This document shows positions 36,783 to 45,668 of a stretch of 63,025 nt of DNA, piece after piece (positions within the stretch are counted from its first letter, which is position 1; each line of letters starts with the position of its first letter). Source of the stretch: an uncultured Gammaproteobacteria bacterium (GTDB lineage: Bacteria; Pseudomonadota; Gammaproteobacteria; Enterobacterales; Psychrobiaceae). Both the position numbers and the translations under genes were made by a program. The notes beneath the pieces are model-generated. The model was given only the letters and a program-made list of their open reading frames with translations, did not search any database and had not been told where the DNA came from. The stretch spans positions 1-63,025 of the forward strand of contig CAKZQF010000072.1 in NCBI GenBank assembly GCA_937139475.1. The letters run 5' to 3'.

Positions 36783-37958
36783 TTAGTTAAAGCGGCAGCC
36801 AGTCTCAGCCTTTTCAAAACCCAAGGTATCTAGTTCATTGGTTGGATGTAAAATTCCTTGCTGCGGCGACTGCGAAATTAACGCCGTGGGGTGCAATATG
36901 GATATTGGCATCCTTAGCTGCCCATTCCATTGGCGGTAAGTTAATTTGCGACCTAAATAGGCGCCTAGCCCAAAATCCGCACTTTGAATGTATTCTTTTA
37001 ACGTATCCACTTGTGAGCTCTTAGTGCTTAGAAAGGCGCTCGAAATAGAGCGCAGGGCAACATAACCAGCGAAATCGGTTTCATTCATCGGCCGATTGGC
37101 CAGGGCATTGAAACGATTTTGAAGTTGCAGCGCGCCCCACTGTTCGATGCGCGCGTGCCACCCTAAGGCTTGCGCTCCTGCAGAGCCAATAACAGGGCGC
37201 GGTAAGTAGGTGTTGTATGGCAGATAGTCCGCAAAGTCCTTGATTGCGTCCGCTATAAAAACGACATCATATTCCCGCGCAGTTTGGGTGAATAATGGCA
37301 TCTCGCGTGCGGCGCTTCGGCGTAAATCTGCATTGAAGTCCCATTGTTTTTTTTCAATTAGTTTTAAACCGTAGCGTTTAGCTGAGCGTTCGAATGCGCT
37401 AACTATTGTTAAATCTTTTGCAAAGCGACCGTGAACCACAAGCACCTTAGTTAATCTTTTTGCCAGTAGCCATTGGGCCAAAGCATCTGTTTTCATGCTA
37501 TCACTAAGGGCAGTGTGCAAGGTGTTTTTATCACACCATGATTTGCGCAGTATGTCTGCTGTTGCGGCGATATTGAAAAGTAATACTTGTTTGTCTGACG
37601 CCCATTGTTGCAGAGACCGTAGCGCATCCTTATCTGCGTTAATCAAAAAAATGCGATGACCACTGGCATAGCGCTCTTTTAAGGTCTGAGTTATTTGTTC
37701 GGCGGATTGCAGTATGTCTGTAGTCAATATTATCTGCTGGTTGACGAACTTGCCCGTGGTATTGGCATCGTTAACGGCGAGCACTGCACCCTGTTGGCCA
37801 CTATCCTGTGGCGGGGTAACCATGCTTGACAGCGTTGCTGGCGCAGCCACCGTTAGCTTCAGATAACTAACCTTTAGGTTTTGTTTATTGTTCTCATTTG
37901 CATTCGTGCCGGTAATTATCAGCAACAACAAAAGCGTTAAAATACGAAATAGAGTCAT
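36783..37958 (-). CDS. PQQ-system ABC substrate-binding protein
   Basis: Exported periplasmic binding protein of 391 residues with a signal (MTLFRILTLLLLLIITGTNA). The type 1 solute-binding fold resembles branched-chain amino acid receptors. Recognisable parts are GQQGAVLAVNDANTTGKF, LVVHGRFAKDLTIVSAFERSAKRYG and VFIADAIKDFADYLPYNT. The family is listed as the binding protein of the PQQ alcohol dehydrogenase ABC system (TIGR03863-type). It is 42 bases upstream of the propeller gene and heads the minus-strand operon. Copy B of the island motif lies 140 bases upstream. Confidence 0.87.
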   Translation of the reverse strand: MTLFRILTLLLLLIITGTNANENNKQNLKVSYLKLTVAAPATLSSMVTPPQDSGQQGAVLAVNDANTTGKFVNQQIILTTDILQSAEQITQTLKERYASGHRIFLINADKDALRSLQQWASDKQVLLFNIAATADILRKSWCDKNTLHTALSDSMKTDALAQWLLAKRLTKVLVVHGRFAKDLTIVSAFERSAKRYGLKLIEKKQWDFNADLRRSAAREMPLFTQTAREYDVVFIADAIKDFADYLPYNTYLPRPVIGSAGAQALGWHARIEQWGALQLQNRFNALANRPMNETDFAGYVALRSISSAFLSTKSSQVDTLKEYIQSADFGLGAYLGRKLTYRQWNGQLRMPISILHPTALISQSPQQGILHPTNELDTLGFEKAETGCRFN

Positions 37959-38098
37959 AGATATTCCTAAATAGATCACTGATTTAATATATAAAAATTT
38001 TGCTAACGGGGAAACTCCAACTAGAACTTGCCACTTAACCTTAAGACTATGATAAACCGGATAAATATGTAATATTCAACTGCTTTTTGTCACTTATT

Positions 38099-38115
38099 TC
38101 ATACTAAAGGAGGAG
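38099..38115 (+). promoter_or_regulatory. 17-bp island motif, copy B (cytochrome c / binding protein promoter region)
   Basis: TCATACTAAAGGAGGAG, 93 bases before the cytochrome start and 140 bases before the divergent substrate-binding gene. It could serve either or both operons. See the shared motif finding. Confidence 0.7.
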
Positions 38116-38208
38116 CTTTAACGGCGCTAAAGTGGCATGTGGTCATAGCATCCAAGCGCCTAGAATTGAAGCATCTACAGGTTTTGAGATTAATAAAAGG
38201 GTTTTGGC

Positions 38209-38667
38209 ATGAAAAAGTCTATATTTAGCAGACATGGCGTAGTCGCCACACTTGTAAGTTCATTGGTATTAAGTAGCGCATCTTTGCAAGTAAGTGCACA
38301 TGGCGATGTTACGCCCCAGTCGATTGACACTTCGTCCATTCCTCAACTAGGCAAAGAGTGGCGTGATACTAATCCATATCGTGACCAAACAGGTGACATG
38401 CTAAAGGAGATCCTGCGTATTGGTTCATCGGCATACACCCAGAACTGCGCACGTTGCCACGGCCTGGAAGGTATTTCTGGTGGTATCGCTCCGGACCTTA
38501 GAATGCTACCAGCTGATTTTGACGGTGATGAGTGGTATGTCTACCGAGTTCAAAATGGGGCCGTGCGAAACGGCGCAGTCTATATGCCCAAAATGGCCGA
38601 GCATTTGTCTCAGGAAGCCCTCTGGTCAGTGCGTACCTGGCTCGAGTCAGTTGCGGTAAAACAATAG
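38209..38667 (+). CDS. pedF: cytochrome c-550, PedF type
   Basis: Exported monoheme cytochrome of 152 residues with a signal ending VSAHGDV. The heme site CARCH is at residues 80-84, followed by GLEGISGGIAPDLRMLPAD, and YMPKM holds a likely axial methionine. The sequence matches the PedF/c-550 type that receives electrons from PQQ alcohol dehydrogenases. It lies 4 bases from the XoxJ-like gene and within 1.1 kb of the dehydrogenase, which supports that role. Confidence 0.9.
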   Translation: MKKSIFSRHGVVATLVSSLVLSSASLQVSAHGDVTPQSIDTSSIPQLGKEWRDTNPYRDQTGDMLKEILRIGSSAYTQNCARCHGLEGISGGIAPDLRMLPADFDGDEWYVYRVQNGAVRNGAVYMPKMAEHLSQEALWSVRTWLESVAVKQ

Positions 38668-38671
38668 TAAG

Positions 38672-39553
38672 ATGATGGTTTATCTTAAATTATTAATTAG
38701 GAGTGCTGTGTTTGCAGCGCTCCTTTTGTCGTCTACGATGCAAGCAAGAACCTTTGATGAAATCATCGAGTCAAACAAACTACTCGTTTCTGTATATCGT
38801 GACTTTCCACCATTTTCATCAATTGTCGAGGGACAGCCCGTTGGCATCGATATTGATATAGCGAGAGCGATAGCCAAAGGATTAGGAATAGAGCTAGTTT
38901 TACGCTGGACCACTGCAGATGAAAATGTGGAAGATGACTTGCGTAACAATTTATGGAAAGGCGATTTCTATCATAAGAAAAAAAGTGATTTGATGCTTCG
39001 CATTCCCTACGACAAAGCATATTCACAGCTTCGTGATGATATTGGCGAGTTAGTGCATGACAGGGTGCATATGTTTGCACCATATCACACCGAGATTTGG
39101 CAGGTAGCATTTAACAGCAAGCGGTTGGAGAGTGTGCCAACCGTTGCAGTATTTCAGTATCACGATATCGGCGTTGAGGTAGATTCTGTGCCAGCATTCT
39201 ATTTTACCGGTGCTTTTAGGGGCACGATGACTAAGCACACTAAGCATTTTCCGACGATAGCGCTGGCAGCCGAGGCAATGTTTAACCAGCAGGTAGACGC
39301 CATTATGGGGATGCGAAGTCAGGTAACCGCGCTTGTTGCTAACCAACCTGAACACTTCAAGTTAGCGAGTAACGGTTTCCCAACCATTGGTCGACAGCAG
39401 TGGGATATCGGTATGGCGGTAAAAAGCGAAAACCGCCAATTAAGTTACGCCATTGGCGACGTCGTCACTGAGTTAGTAAAGAGCGGAAAACTAAAAGCTA
39501 TCTTTGAGCGTCACCATGCGCATTACCAAAAACCTGAATATTATCAACCTTAA
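38672..39553 (+). CDS. xoxJ: XoxJ/MxaJ-like periplasmic protein
   Basis: Exported 293-residue protein with a signal peptide and a type 2 solute-binding fold (SBP3-like): NKLLVSVYRDFPPFSSIVEGQPVGIDIDIA at the start and VKSGKLKAIFERHH at the end. This class is known from methanol dehydrogenase loci as MoxJ/XoxJ (TIGR03870/03871) and is thought to help the dehydrogenase or its cofactor rather than to bind a nutrient. It follows the cytochrome by 4 bases. Confidence 0.87.
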   Translation: MMVYLKLLIRSAVFAALLLSSTMQARTFDEIIESNKLLVSVYRDFPPFSSIVEGQPVGIDIDIARAIAKGLGIELVLRWTTADENVEDDLRNNLWKGDFYHKKKSDLMLRIPYDKAYSQLRDDIGELVHDRVHMFAPYHTEIWQVAFNSKRLESVPTVAVFQYHDIGVEVDSVPAFYFTGAFRGTMTKHTKHFPTIALAAEAMFNQQVDAIMGMRSQVTALVANQPEHFKLASNGFPTIGRQQWDIGMAVKSENRQLSYAIGDVVTELVKSGKLKAIFERHHAHYQKPEYYQP

Positions 39554-39563
39554 CCCAATGGTG

Positions 39564-39580
39564 TCCTACTAAGTGATGAT
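39564..39580 (+). promoter_or_regulatory. 17-bp island motif, weak copy E (dehydrogenase promoter)
   Basis: TCCTACTAAGTGATGAT, 146 bases before the PQQ dehydrogenase start. It matches copy C at 14 of 17 positions and has a different base at two of the core positions. It is a weaker candidate than A-D. Confidence 0.45.
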
Positions 39581-39726
39581 AAGAATCCCTACTGGTGGCT
39601 AATATTTTTGTGCCGCTACTGTGAATAAACTATCAAAGTGCCAGTGTGTTGTACTGCATTGGCGTATGTATTGACGAGCGCTACATTGCTAGCGATACGT
39701 TTAAACTAGCCCGCGAGGAAATTAGA

Positions 39727-41487
39727 ATGATAAGTGCAGGTAACAAATTAAAGTCAGTAGCAGCGCTCGTTGCTTTGGCGTTAAGCGCAACGGTCAGCGC
39801 CGGAGTCTCTGATAAAGACATCCTAAACGACCAAGCGACAACACATGATGTCGTATCAAATGGTATGGGCTTGAAGGGGCAGCGATATAGTCCACTAACT
39901 CATATCAACACTGAAACGGTTAAGGATATTCGTCCTGTTTGGGGATTCTCTCTCGGTGGAGAAAAGCAACGTGGTCAAGAGTCTCAGCCTGTCATTAAAG
40001 ACGGTGTGATGTATATCACCGGCTCTTATTCACGTGTTTTTGCAATTGATGTAATGACTGGGGATGAATTATGGCAATACGATGCGCGCTTACCAGACGG
40101 GATCATGCCGTGTTGTGACGTGATAAATCGTGGTGTTGCTCTTTTTGGCGACTTAGTTATCTTCGGTACCTTGGATGCTAAACTGGTTGCGCTAAACAAA
40201 AAGACTGGTAAAACAGTATGGAAGAAGAAAGTCGAAGACTATAAGGCTGGCTACTCAATTACTGCCGCGCCAATTGTTGTTAAAGGCAAGGTTATCACTG
40301 GCGTTTCAGGTGGCGAATTCGGTGTGGTTGGTAAAGTTAGGGCCTATGACGCCAAGACGGGCCAGATTGCTTGGGAAAGACCCACCGTTGAAGGCCATAT
40401 GGGGTATATTTGGAAGAATGGCAAAAAAGTTGAGAACGGCATATCGGGCGGCGAGCCAGGTAAAACCTGGACTGGCGACTTGTGGAAATCAGGTGGTGCT
40501 GCGCCTTGGCTAGGTGGTACATACGATCCAGAAGTTGATCTTCTCTTCTTTGGCACGGGTAACCCGGCACCTTGGAACTCGCACTTGCGCCCAGGGGACA
40601 ACCTCTTTTCGTCGTCACGTCTTGGCATTGACCCAGATACCGGCAAAATCAAGTGGCATTTCCAAACAACGCCACATGATGGTTGGGACTATGATGGTGT
40701 GAATGAAGTTGTCGCGTTTAACTACAAAAGCGGTGGAAAGACGATTAAAGCGGCGGCTACTGCCGATAGAAATGGCTTCTTTTACGTGCTAAATCGTGAA
40801 AATGGTGATTTCATTCGTGGTTTCCCATTCGTAGATAAAATTACTTGGGCCAAAGGCTTAGATAAAAATGGTCGTCCGATCTATAACGAAGCTATTCGTC
40901 CAGGTAACCCTGCTGCGAGCAAGGATGGCAAAAAAGGCTCTACTGTAGTCGCTGCGCCTTCTTTCTTGGGTGGTAAAAACTGGATGCCAATGGCCTACAG
41001 TAAAGACACTGGACTATTTTACGTTCCGTCTAACGAGTGGGAGATGGACATCTGGAATGAGCCTACTGCTTATAAAAAGGGCGCTGCTTACCTAGGGGCT
41101 GGATTTACTATCCGCTCAATCAATGATGATTATATTGGCGTATTAAAAGCTATAGACCCTGTCTCTGGTAAGGAAGTATGGCGCCATAAAAACTATGCGC
41201 CTTTATGGGGCGGTGTACTAGCGACTGCTGGAAACCTTGTGTTCATGGGTAATCCTGAAGGTTATCTGATGGCGTTTGATGCGAAGACGGGTGAGGTAAA
41301 ATATAAGTTCAATACCGGCTCTGGTATCGTTGGCTCTCCGGTTACCTGGGACATGAACGGTGAGCAATACATCTCAATTCTGTCTGGCTGGGGTGGTGCT
41401 GTTCCATTATGGGGTGGTGAAGTAGCCAAACGGGTTAAAGACTTTAACCAGGGTGGTATGGTTTGGACGTTCAAACTACCGAAATAA
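39727..41487 (+). CDS. PQQ-dependent alcohol dehydrogenase, probable lanthanide type
   Basis: Exported quinoprotein of 586 residues with a signal peptide and eight-bladed propeller W-motifs. GAGGAA precedes ATG 39727. Vicinal cysteines are Cys129-Cys130 (MPCCDV). The metal-site ligands expected from MxaF/XoxF structures are Glu197 (GGEFGVV), Asn279 (GTGNPAPWN) and Asp321 in DGWDYDGVN. Asp323, two residues later, is the extra aspartate found in lanthanide enzymes (XoxF, ExaF, PedH); calcium enzymes have Ala or Ser there. It oxidises an alcohol in the periplasm, passing electrons to cytochrome c. Substrate (methanol, ethanol or longer) is not determined. Confidence 0.93.
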   Translation: MISAGNKLKSVAALVALALSATVSAGVSDKDILNDQATTHDVVSNGMGLKGQRYSPLTHINTETVKDIRPVWGFSLGGEKQRGQESQPVIKDGVMYITGSYSRVFAIDVMTGDELWQYDARLPDGIMPCCDVINRGVALFGDLVIFGTLDAKLVALNKKTGKTVWKKKVEDYKAGYSITAAPIVVKGKVITGVSGGEFGVVGKVRAYDAKTGQIAWERPTVEGHMGYIWKNGKKVENGISGGEPGKTWTGDLWKSGGAAPWLGGTYDPEVDLLFFGTGNPAPWNSHLRPGDNLFSSSRLGIDPDTGKIKWHFQTTPHDGWDYDGVNEVVAFNYKSGGKTIKAAATADRNGFFYVLNRENGDFIRGFPFVDKITWAKGLDKNGRPIYNEAIRPGNPAASKDGKKGSTVVAAPSFLGGKNWMPMAYSKDTGLFYVPSNEWEMDIWNEPTAYKKGAAYLGAGFTIRSINDDYIGVLKAIDPVSGKEVWRHKNYAPLWGGVLATAGNLVFMGNPEGYLMAFDAKTGEVKYKFNTGSGIVGSPVTWDMNGEQYISILSGWGGAVPLWGGEVAKRVKDFNQGGMVWTFKLPK

Positions 41488-41511
41488 CTGTTAAAGCCAA
41501 TTAAAGTGTTT

Positions 41512-41543
41512 AGGGCTAGCTGCTTGACAGCTAGCCCTTTTTA
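41512..41543 (+). terminator. rho-independent terminator after the PQQ dehydrogenase
   Basis: AGGGCTAGCTG (41512-41522) pairs with CAGCTAGCCCT (41528-41538) around five bases and is followed by T residues. Confidence 0.9.
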
Positions 41544-41559
41544 TTTGCTGATTTAAAGG

Positions 41560-41573
41560 TTGATATAAATCAC
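41560..41573 (+). promoter_or_regulatory. candidate FNR-like box upstream of the aldehyde dehydrogenase
   Basis: TTGATATAAATCAC matches TTGAT-N4-ATCAA at 9 of 10 positions. It is 160 bases before the aldehyde dehydrogenase start and just past the terminator of the preceding gene, so it would act only on the downstream gene. Confidence 0.4.
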
Positions 41574-41587
41574 ACTTTTCTTTTTTA

Positions 41588-41604
41588 TCATACTAAGGGA
41601 TGAG
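41588..41604 (+). promoter_or_regulatory. 17-bp island motif, copy C (aldehyde dehydrogenase promoter)
   Basis: TCATACTAAGGGATGAG, 128 bases before the aldehyde dehydrogenase start and 14 bases past the FNR-like box. It shares the TCATACT core with the other copies. Confidence 0.7.
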
Positions 41605-41732
41605 ATGTTCAAGCCCAATGGCGCATAGGTTAATTTGTGCTGCGAGATCTATGATAAATGACACAAACATTACTAACAAACTAAGACAGCGCTAGGGTGA
41701 GTTACCTGACGCGCTAACTAACGAGGTGATCT

Positions 41733-43253
41733 ATGATCTATGCACATCCAGGCAGTGAAGGTTCTGTCGTTTCTTTTAAATCACGTTATGAAAACTATAT
41801 CGGCGGTAAGTGGGTAGCTCCGGTAAACGGAAACTACTTTACCAATACAACGCCGGTAACTGGTGAAGCGTTTTGTGAAATTCCACGTTCATGTGGCCAA
41901 GACATCGATTTAGCAATAGACGCTGCTCATGCTGCAAAAAGCGCATGGGGAAAAACATCGGTGGCAGAACGTTCTAATATTTTACTCAAGATAGCTGACA
42001 TCATCGATGCCAATCTAGAGACACTAGCAGTAGCGGAAACATGGGACAACGGTAAAGCCGTGCGAGAAACCCTTGCAGCTGATGTACCACTTTGTTCGGA
42101 CCATTTCCGCTACTATGCCGGATGTATTCGCGCACAAGAGGGTACACTATCACAGATCGATGATGATACCGTTGCCTATCATTTTGATGAGCCATTAGGG
42201 GTTGTTGGTCAAATCATTCCGTGGAACTTCCCGCTGCTGATGGCGGCGTGGAAATTAGCGCCAGCACTAGCGGCAGGTAACTGTATTATCCTAAAACCTG
42301 CCGAGCAAACGCCGGCGAGTATTTTAGTATTCATGGAATTAATTGCGCACCTACTACCAGATGGTGTTCTAAATATTGTTAACGGTTTTGGTAAAGAAGC
42401 GGGCGAAGCCCTTGCTACCAGCACGCGTATCGCAAAAATCGCATTTACCGGTTCAACTGCGGTTGGTAGTCATATTCTTAAGTGTGCAGCTGAGAACTTG
42501 ATCCCGTCGACAGTAGAACTTGGTGGTAAATCACCTAACATCTACTTTAGCGATGTGATGAGTCATGAAGATGATTACCTCGAAAAATGTGCGGAAGGTT
42601 TCGTGCTAGGTTTCTTCAACCAAGGTGAGGTTTGTACTTGTCCTTCACGTGCCCTTATTCAAGAAGACATCTTTGAAGAATTTATGGAGCACGTTATCGC
42701 CAAGGCGAAAAAGATCGTTCGCGGCAATCCATTAGATGTTAACACCATGGTTGGGGCACAGGCTTCAAAAGAACAGTTTGACAAAATCATGAGCTACTTA
42801 ACTATCGGGCGTGAAGAGGGTGCGAAAGTGCTTACTGGCGGCGATAAGGAAAGTTTGGACGGCTCATTTGAATCTGGCTATTACATTCAACCGACGATCA
42901 TGCAAGGTGACAACAGCATGCGTATCTTCCAGGAAGAAATCTTTGGCCCAGTGATTGCGGTAACCACCTTTAAAGATGAGGCTGAAGCATTAGCCATTGC
43001 CAATGATACAGCGTATGGTTTAGGCGCAGGTCTATGGACTCGAGATACCAATAAAGCGTACCGCATGGGCAAAGGCATAGAAGCTGGTCGTGTATGGACT
43101 AACTGTTACCACCTTTATCCTGCCCATGCTGCATTTGGCGGATATAAGAAGTCAGGAATTGGCCGTGAGACCCACAAAATGATGTTGGGCCACTACCAGC
43201 AAACTAAGAATCTATTGGTAAGTTACAGCACCAGTCCTTTAGGTTTCTTCTAA
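41733..43253 (+). CDS. exaC: NAD-dependent aldehyde dehydrogenase, ExaC type
   Basis: Cytoplasmic aldehyde dehydrogenase of 506 residues that oxidises the aldehyde made by the PQQ enzyme. Motifs are [20 protein letters not shown], the nucleotide-loop [11 protein letters not shown], catalytic glutamate in [12 protein letters not shown], and catalytic cysteine in [16 protein letters not shown]. The N-terminus ([24 protein letters not shown]) closely resembles ExaC, the acetaldehyde dehydrogenase of Pseudomonas ethanol oxidation. GAGGTGATC is a strong ribosome binding site for ATG 41733. Specificity for acetaldehyde is inferred. Confidence 0.93.
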   Translation: MIYAHPGSEGSVVSFKSRYENYIGGKWVAPVNGNYFTNTTPVTGEAFCEIPRSCGQDIDLAIDAAHAAKSAWGKTSVAERSNILLKIADIIDANLETLAVAETWDNGKAVRETLAADVPLCSDHFRYYAGCIRAQEGTLSQIDDDTVAYHFDEPLGVVGQIIPWNFPLLMAAWKLAPALAAGNCIILKPAEQTPASILVFMELIAHLLPDGVLNIVNGFGKEAGEALATSTRIAKIAFTGSTAVGSHILKCAAENLIPSTVELGGKSPNIYFSDVMSHEDDYLEKCAEGFVLGFFNQGEVCTCPSRALIQEDIFEEFMEHVIAKAKKIVRGNPLDVNTMVGAQASKEQFDKIMSYLTIGREEGAKVLTGGDKESLDGSFESGYYIQPTIMQGDNSMRIFQEEIFGPVIAVTTFKDEAEALAIANDTAYGLGAGLWTRDTNKAYRMGKGIEAGRVWTNCYHLYPAHAAFGGYKKSGIGRETHKMMLGHYQQTKNLLVSYSTSPLGFF

Positions 43254-43296
43254 GTTAATACGCTTTGATGTGTAAAAGCCCGTTTGGAGTATTGCG

Positions 43297-45399
43297 ATGT
43301 CGTTATGTTATTTAAAGCGTATCGCTAGCCTCCTTACGGGCTTATTTGTTTTTCTGTGCATTGTCTATACTCGCCCAGCGAACGCGTTTGTGAATGAACA
43401 AGGCGTGGTAACCGCGATTCCATCTGATATCGCAATTATGTTTCCGTCAGCTACTAGAATTGGCAGCCCACAGCTTAAGCAACGGGTGATTCCTGTCTAT
43501 CAGCTCAACGAACTATTGGGCTATGTTTTCGAATCCGATGACTTTACCAATATTGTTGGCTTTTCTGGGCAAACGATCAATTTACTTATTGCAATCGATC
43601 CACAAGGGATTTTGATCAAAGTGAAAGTGCTTAACCACCATGAACCGATATTCATGCATGGCTTAGGCGAACGGCCGATGATCTCTTTCATTAAGCAATT
43701 TGAAGGACACTCCATTAAAGAGCGATTTATCGTTGACGCGCGCGACAGGCGTAATAAATCAGTGACTCACATTGACGGCGTCACCAAAGCAACGGTATCG
43801 GCTTTAGTGATCAACGATACTATTATTTCTAGTGCGATAAGCGTTGCCCGTGAAATGCTGGATGGGTTTGCCCCACTTAGTAACATGGTGCTAAAGGATA
43901 ATTACCTTAAACCAATGACCTTCGATGAGCTCGTAACACTGGGCTACATTAAGCATTGGCGTCTAACTTATTTAGCAACAATAGAAAAGTTTCCTTTTTT
44001 AACTGACCGCCTGCAAACCTATCAAGACCAGGCCAATCTAATTGATCTCTATATCGCGCCGTTATCAATCGAAATGGTGGGTAAAAACCTGCTCGGTTTG
44101 GACGAATATGCCCGGTTGCTCGAAAATATTGGGCCAGACAGTAGCGCCTTTATGGTTCTGGACAATGGCGCATATCCTTTTGTCACTAACGAGTTTGTAC
44201 CGCAAACCGCACCTGAGAGATTTAAAATAATTCAAAGTGGTCTCCCTCAGGATATTCGCGACATTGATTTCTACAGTTTTTCCGATCCGCAATTTGCGCT
44301 AAAGATGCCTGTATACAAACAGTTATTGGTATTGAATGTTAAAGGCAAGTCAGGGTTTGATTTGGCCAGTGAGTTTGAATATCACCTTAGTATCGACTAC
44401 AACATCTCCTTTTTAACCCGAGAAAGTCACAATTTGTCGGCAAAGATAGCGTTACCTGCTGATTTGTTTGAGATAAATAAAGCGCTGGAAGACAAAAAAC
44501 GCTTACCGCTATGGCAGCGAATTTGGTTAGACCGATTAGTCACTATAACGATAGTAGGAATTTACCTGGCGATGGTGGTGTTATTGTTTTGCTCGCCAAA
44601 CCGCGGCAGTGAGTTGATGGTCAATAAGCGGGGGCAGCCGAATTACTTTCGTTTAGCCTGTTTGCTATTCTGCTTGCTGTTTATTGGCTTGTATTGCCAG
44701 GGACAATTGTCGGTTGTCAATATTTATACGCTGTTACTGTCGCTCTCATCTGGCTTTGATATTACCGTATTCCTACTCGATCCTGTGTTATTTATATTAT
44801 GGTCAGTGGTGTTTGTCAGTCTGTTTTTATGGGGCCGTGGCCTTTTTTGCGGCTGGCTTTGTCCATTTGGCGCGTTACAAGAGCTGATGTCCTACATTGC
44901 AAACAAACTTAGCATTAGACAATGGCGCATAGCGCCACAAACTCACGCCAAAGCCCGCTTACTCAAATACGCCATTTTAATCGGACTGATTGCCAGCGCA
45001 TTTTATTCACTGACGCTGGCGGAGCAACTGGCAGAAGTAGAACCGTTTAAAACCGCAATTACCATGAACTTTGTTAGAAGTTGGCCGTTTGTGCTGTACG
45101 CGGCGGTTTTGGTTGCCTTGTCCCTTAAAGTATCAAAATTTTATTGTCGCTATTTGTGCCCGTTGGGGGCAGGGCTTGCGATACTTGGCGCTTTCCCACT
45201 GTTGCGCTGGATAAAGAGACGACCTGAGTGTGGTAATCCATGCCAACTGTGTAATACCAAAAAGTGCACCATTAATGCAATTGAGCAGTCTGGACAGGTT
45301 AACTATCGGGAATGTGTTGGTTGTTTTGATTGTGTGGTGACTATTAATCAACCAACGCAATGTGTAATTGATAAGTATGCCAAAAAACGTCGACCTTAG
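43297..45399 (+). CDS. NosR/NirI-type membrane flavo-iron-sulfur protein
   Basis: Polytopic protein of 700 residues. The signal region is followed by a periplasmic FMN-binding domain (about 50-180) with DGVTKATVSA, whose Thr166 is the expected covalent FMN site. Then come transmembrane helices (about 410-640) with CGWLCPFGALQE and CRYLCPLGAG, and a C-terminal 2[4Fe-4S] module with CGNPCQLCNTKKC and CVGCFDC. This is the NosR/NirI layout, which passes electrons across the inner membrane. No nos or nir genes are near. It lies 43 bases after exaC and before pqqA, so a role in the PQQ system is likely. That role is not known to me. Confidence 0.88.
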   Translation: MSLCYLKRIASLLTGLFVFLCIVYTRPANAFVNEQGVVTAIPSDIAIMFPSATRIGSPQLKQRVIPVYQLNELLGYVFESDDFTNIVGFSGQTINLLIAIDPQGILIKVKVLNHHEPIFMHGLGERPMISFIKQFEGHSIKERFIVDARDRRNKSVTHIDGVTKATVSALVINDTIISSAISVAREMLDGFAPLSNMVLKDNYLKPMTFDELVTLGYIKHWRLTYLATIEKFPFLTDRLQTYQDQANLIDLYIAPLSIEMVGKNLLGLDEYARLLENIGPDSSAFMVLDNGAYPFVTNEFVPQTAPERFKIIQSGLPQDIRDIDFYSFSDPQFALKMPVYKQLLVLNVKGKSGFDLASEFEYHLSIDYNISFLTRESHNLSAKIALPADLFEINKALEDKKRLPLWQRIWLDRLVTITIVGIYLAMVVLLFCSPNRGSELMVNKRGQPNYFRLACLLFCLLFIGLYCQGQLSVVNIYTLLLSLSSGFDITVFLLDPVLFILWSVVFVSLFLWGRGLFCGWLCPFGALQELMSYIANKLSIRQWRIAPQTHAKARLLKYAILIGLIASAFYSLTLAEQLAEVEPFKTAITMNFVRSWPFVLYAAVLVALSLKVSKFYCRYLCPLGAGLAILGAFPLLRWIKRRPECGNPCQLCNTKKCTINAIEQSGQVNYRECVGCFDCVVTINQPTQCVIDKYAKKRRP

Positions 45400-45420
45400 T
45401 ACGTTTTTCAACGTCACGAT

Positions 45421-45437
45421 TTCCACCCAAAGTATGA
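45421..45437 (-). promoter_or_regulatory. 17-bp island motif, copy D (pqqA promoter, inverted)
   Basis: On the minus strand the sequence reads TCATACTTTGGGTGGAA. It abuts a possible -35 (45438-45443), and a TATAGT -10 lies at 45461-45466, so a regulator bound here could contact polymerase at the pqqA promoter. It is 78 bases before pqqA. Confidence 0.7.
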
Positions 45438-45515
45438 TTTTTAAATGGCGGGTTCAAGCATATAGTGATTAGCGAGTTAACAAAAACTCTCGCTTAAAAA
45501 CAACAGGAGAAAGTT

Positions 45516-45587
45516 ATGTGGAGTAAGCCAAGTTTCGAAGAGATGCGTTTAGGGTTTGAAGTAACACTTTATATCAGCAACCGCTAA
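45516..45587 (+). CDS. pqqA: PQQ precursor peptide PqqA
   Basis: A 23-residue peptide, MWSKPSFEEMRLGFEVTLYI plus SNR. Glu15 and Tyr19 are the residues that PqqE crosslinks to build the PQQ ring system, with the usual three residues between them. AGGAGA precedes the ATG. A short hairpin (AGCGAG 45471-45476 with CTCGCT 45489-45494) lies in the leader just before the ribosome binding site. pqqB follows 81 bases later. Confidence 0.97.
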   Translation: MWSKPSFEEMRLGFEVTLYISNR

Positions 45588-45668
45588 TCGATATTAAGCG
45601 CGGGGCCTAAGGGCTCTGCAACCCACCTAGTAAATCTCCGATCAATCAAATATAGAGTACGTCATTCG

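Noticed and set aside
43297..45399. Interpreting the NosR-like gene as evidence for denitrification
   Set aside because: No nosZ, nosD, nir or nor gene is in the window, and its neighbours are alcohol-oxidation and PQQ genes.
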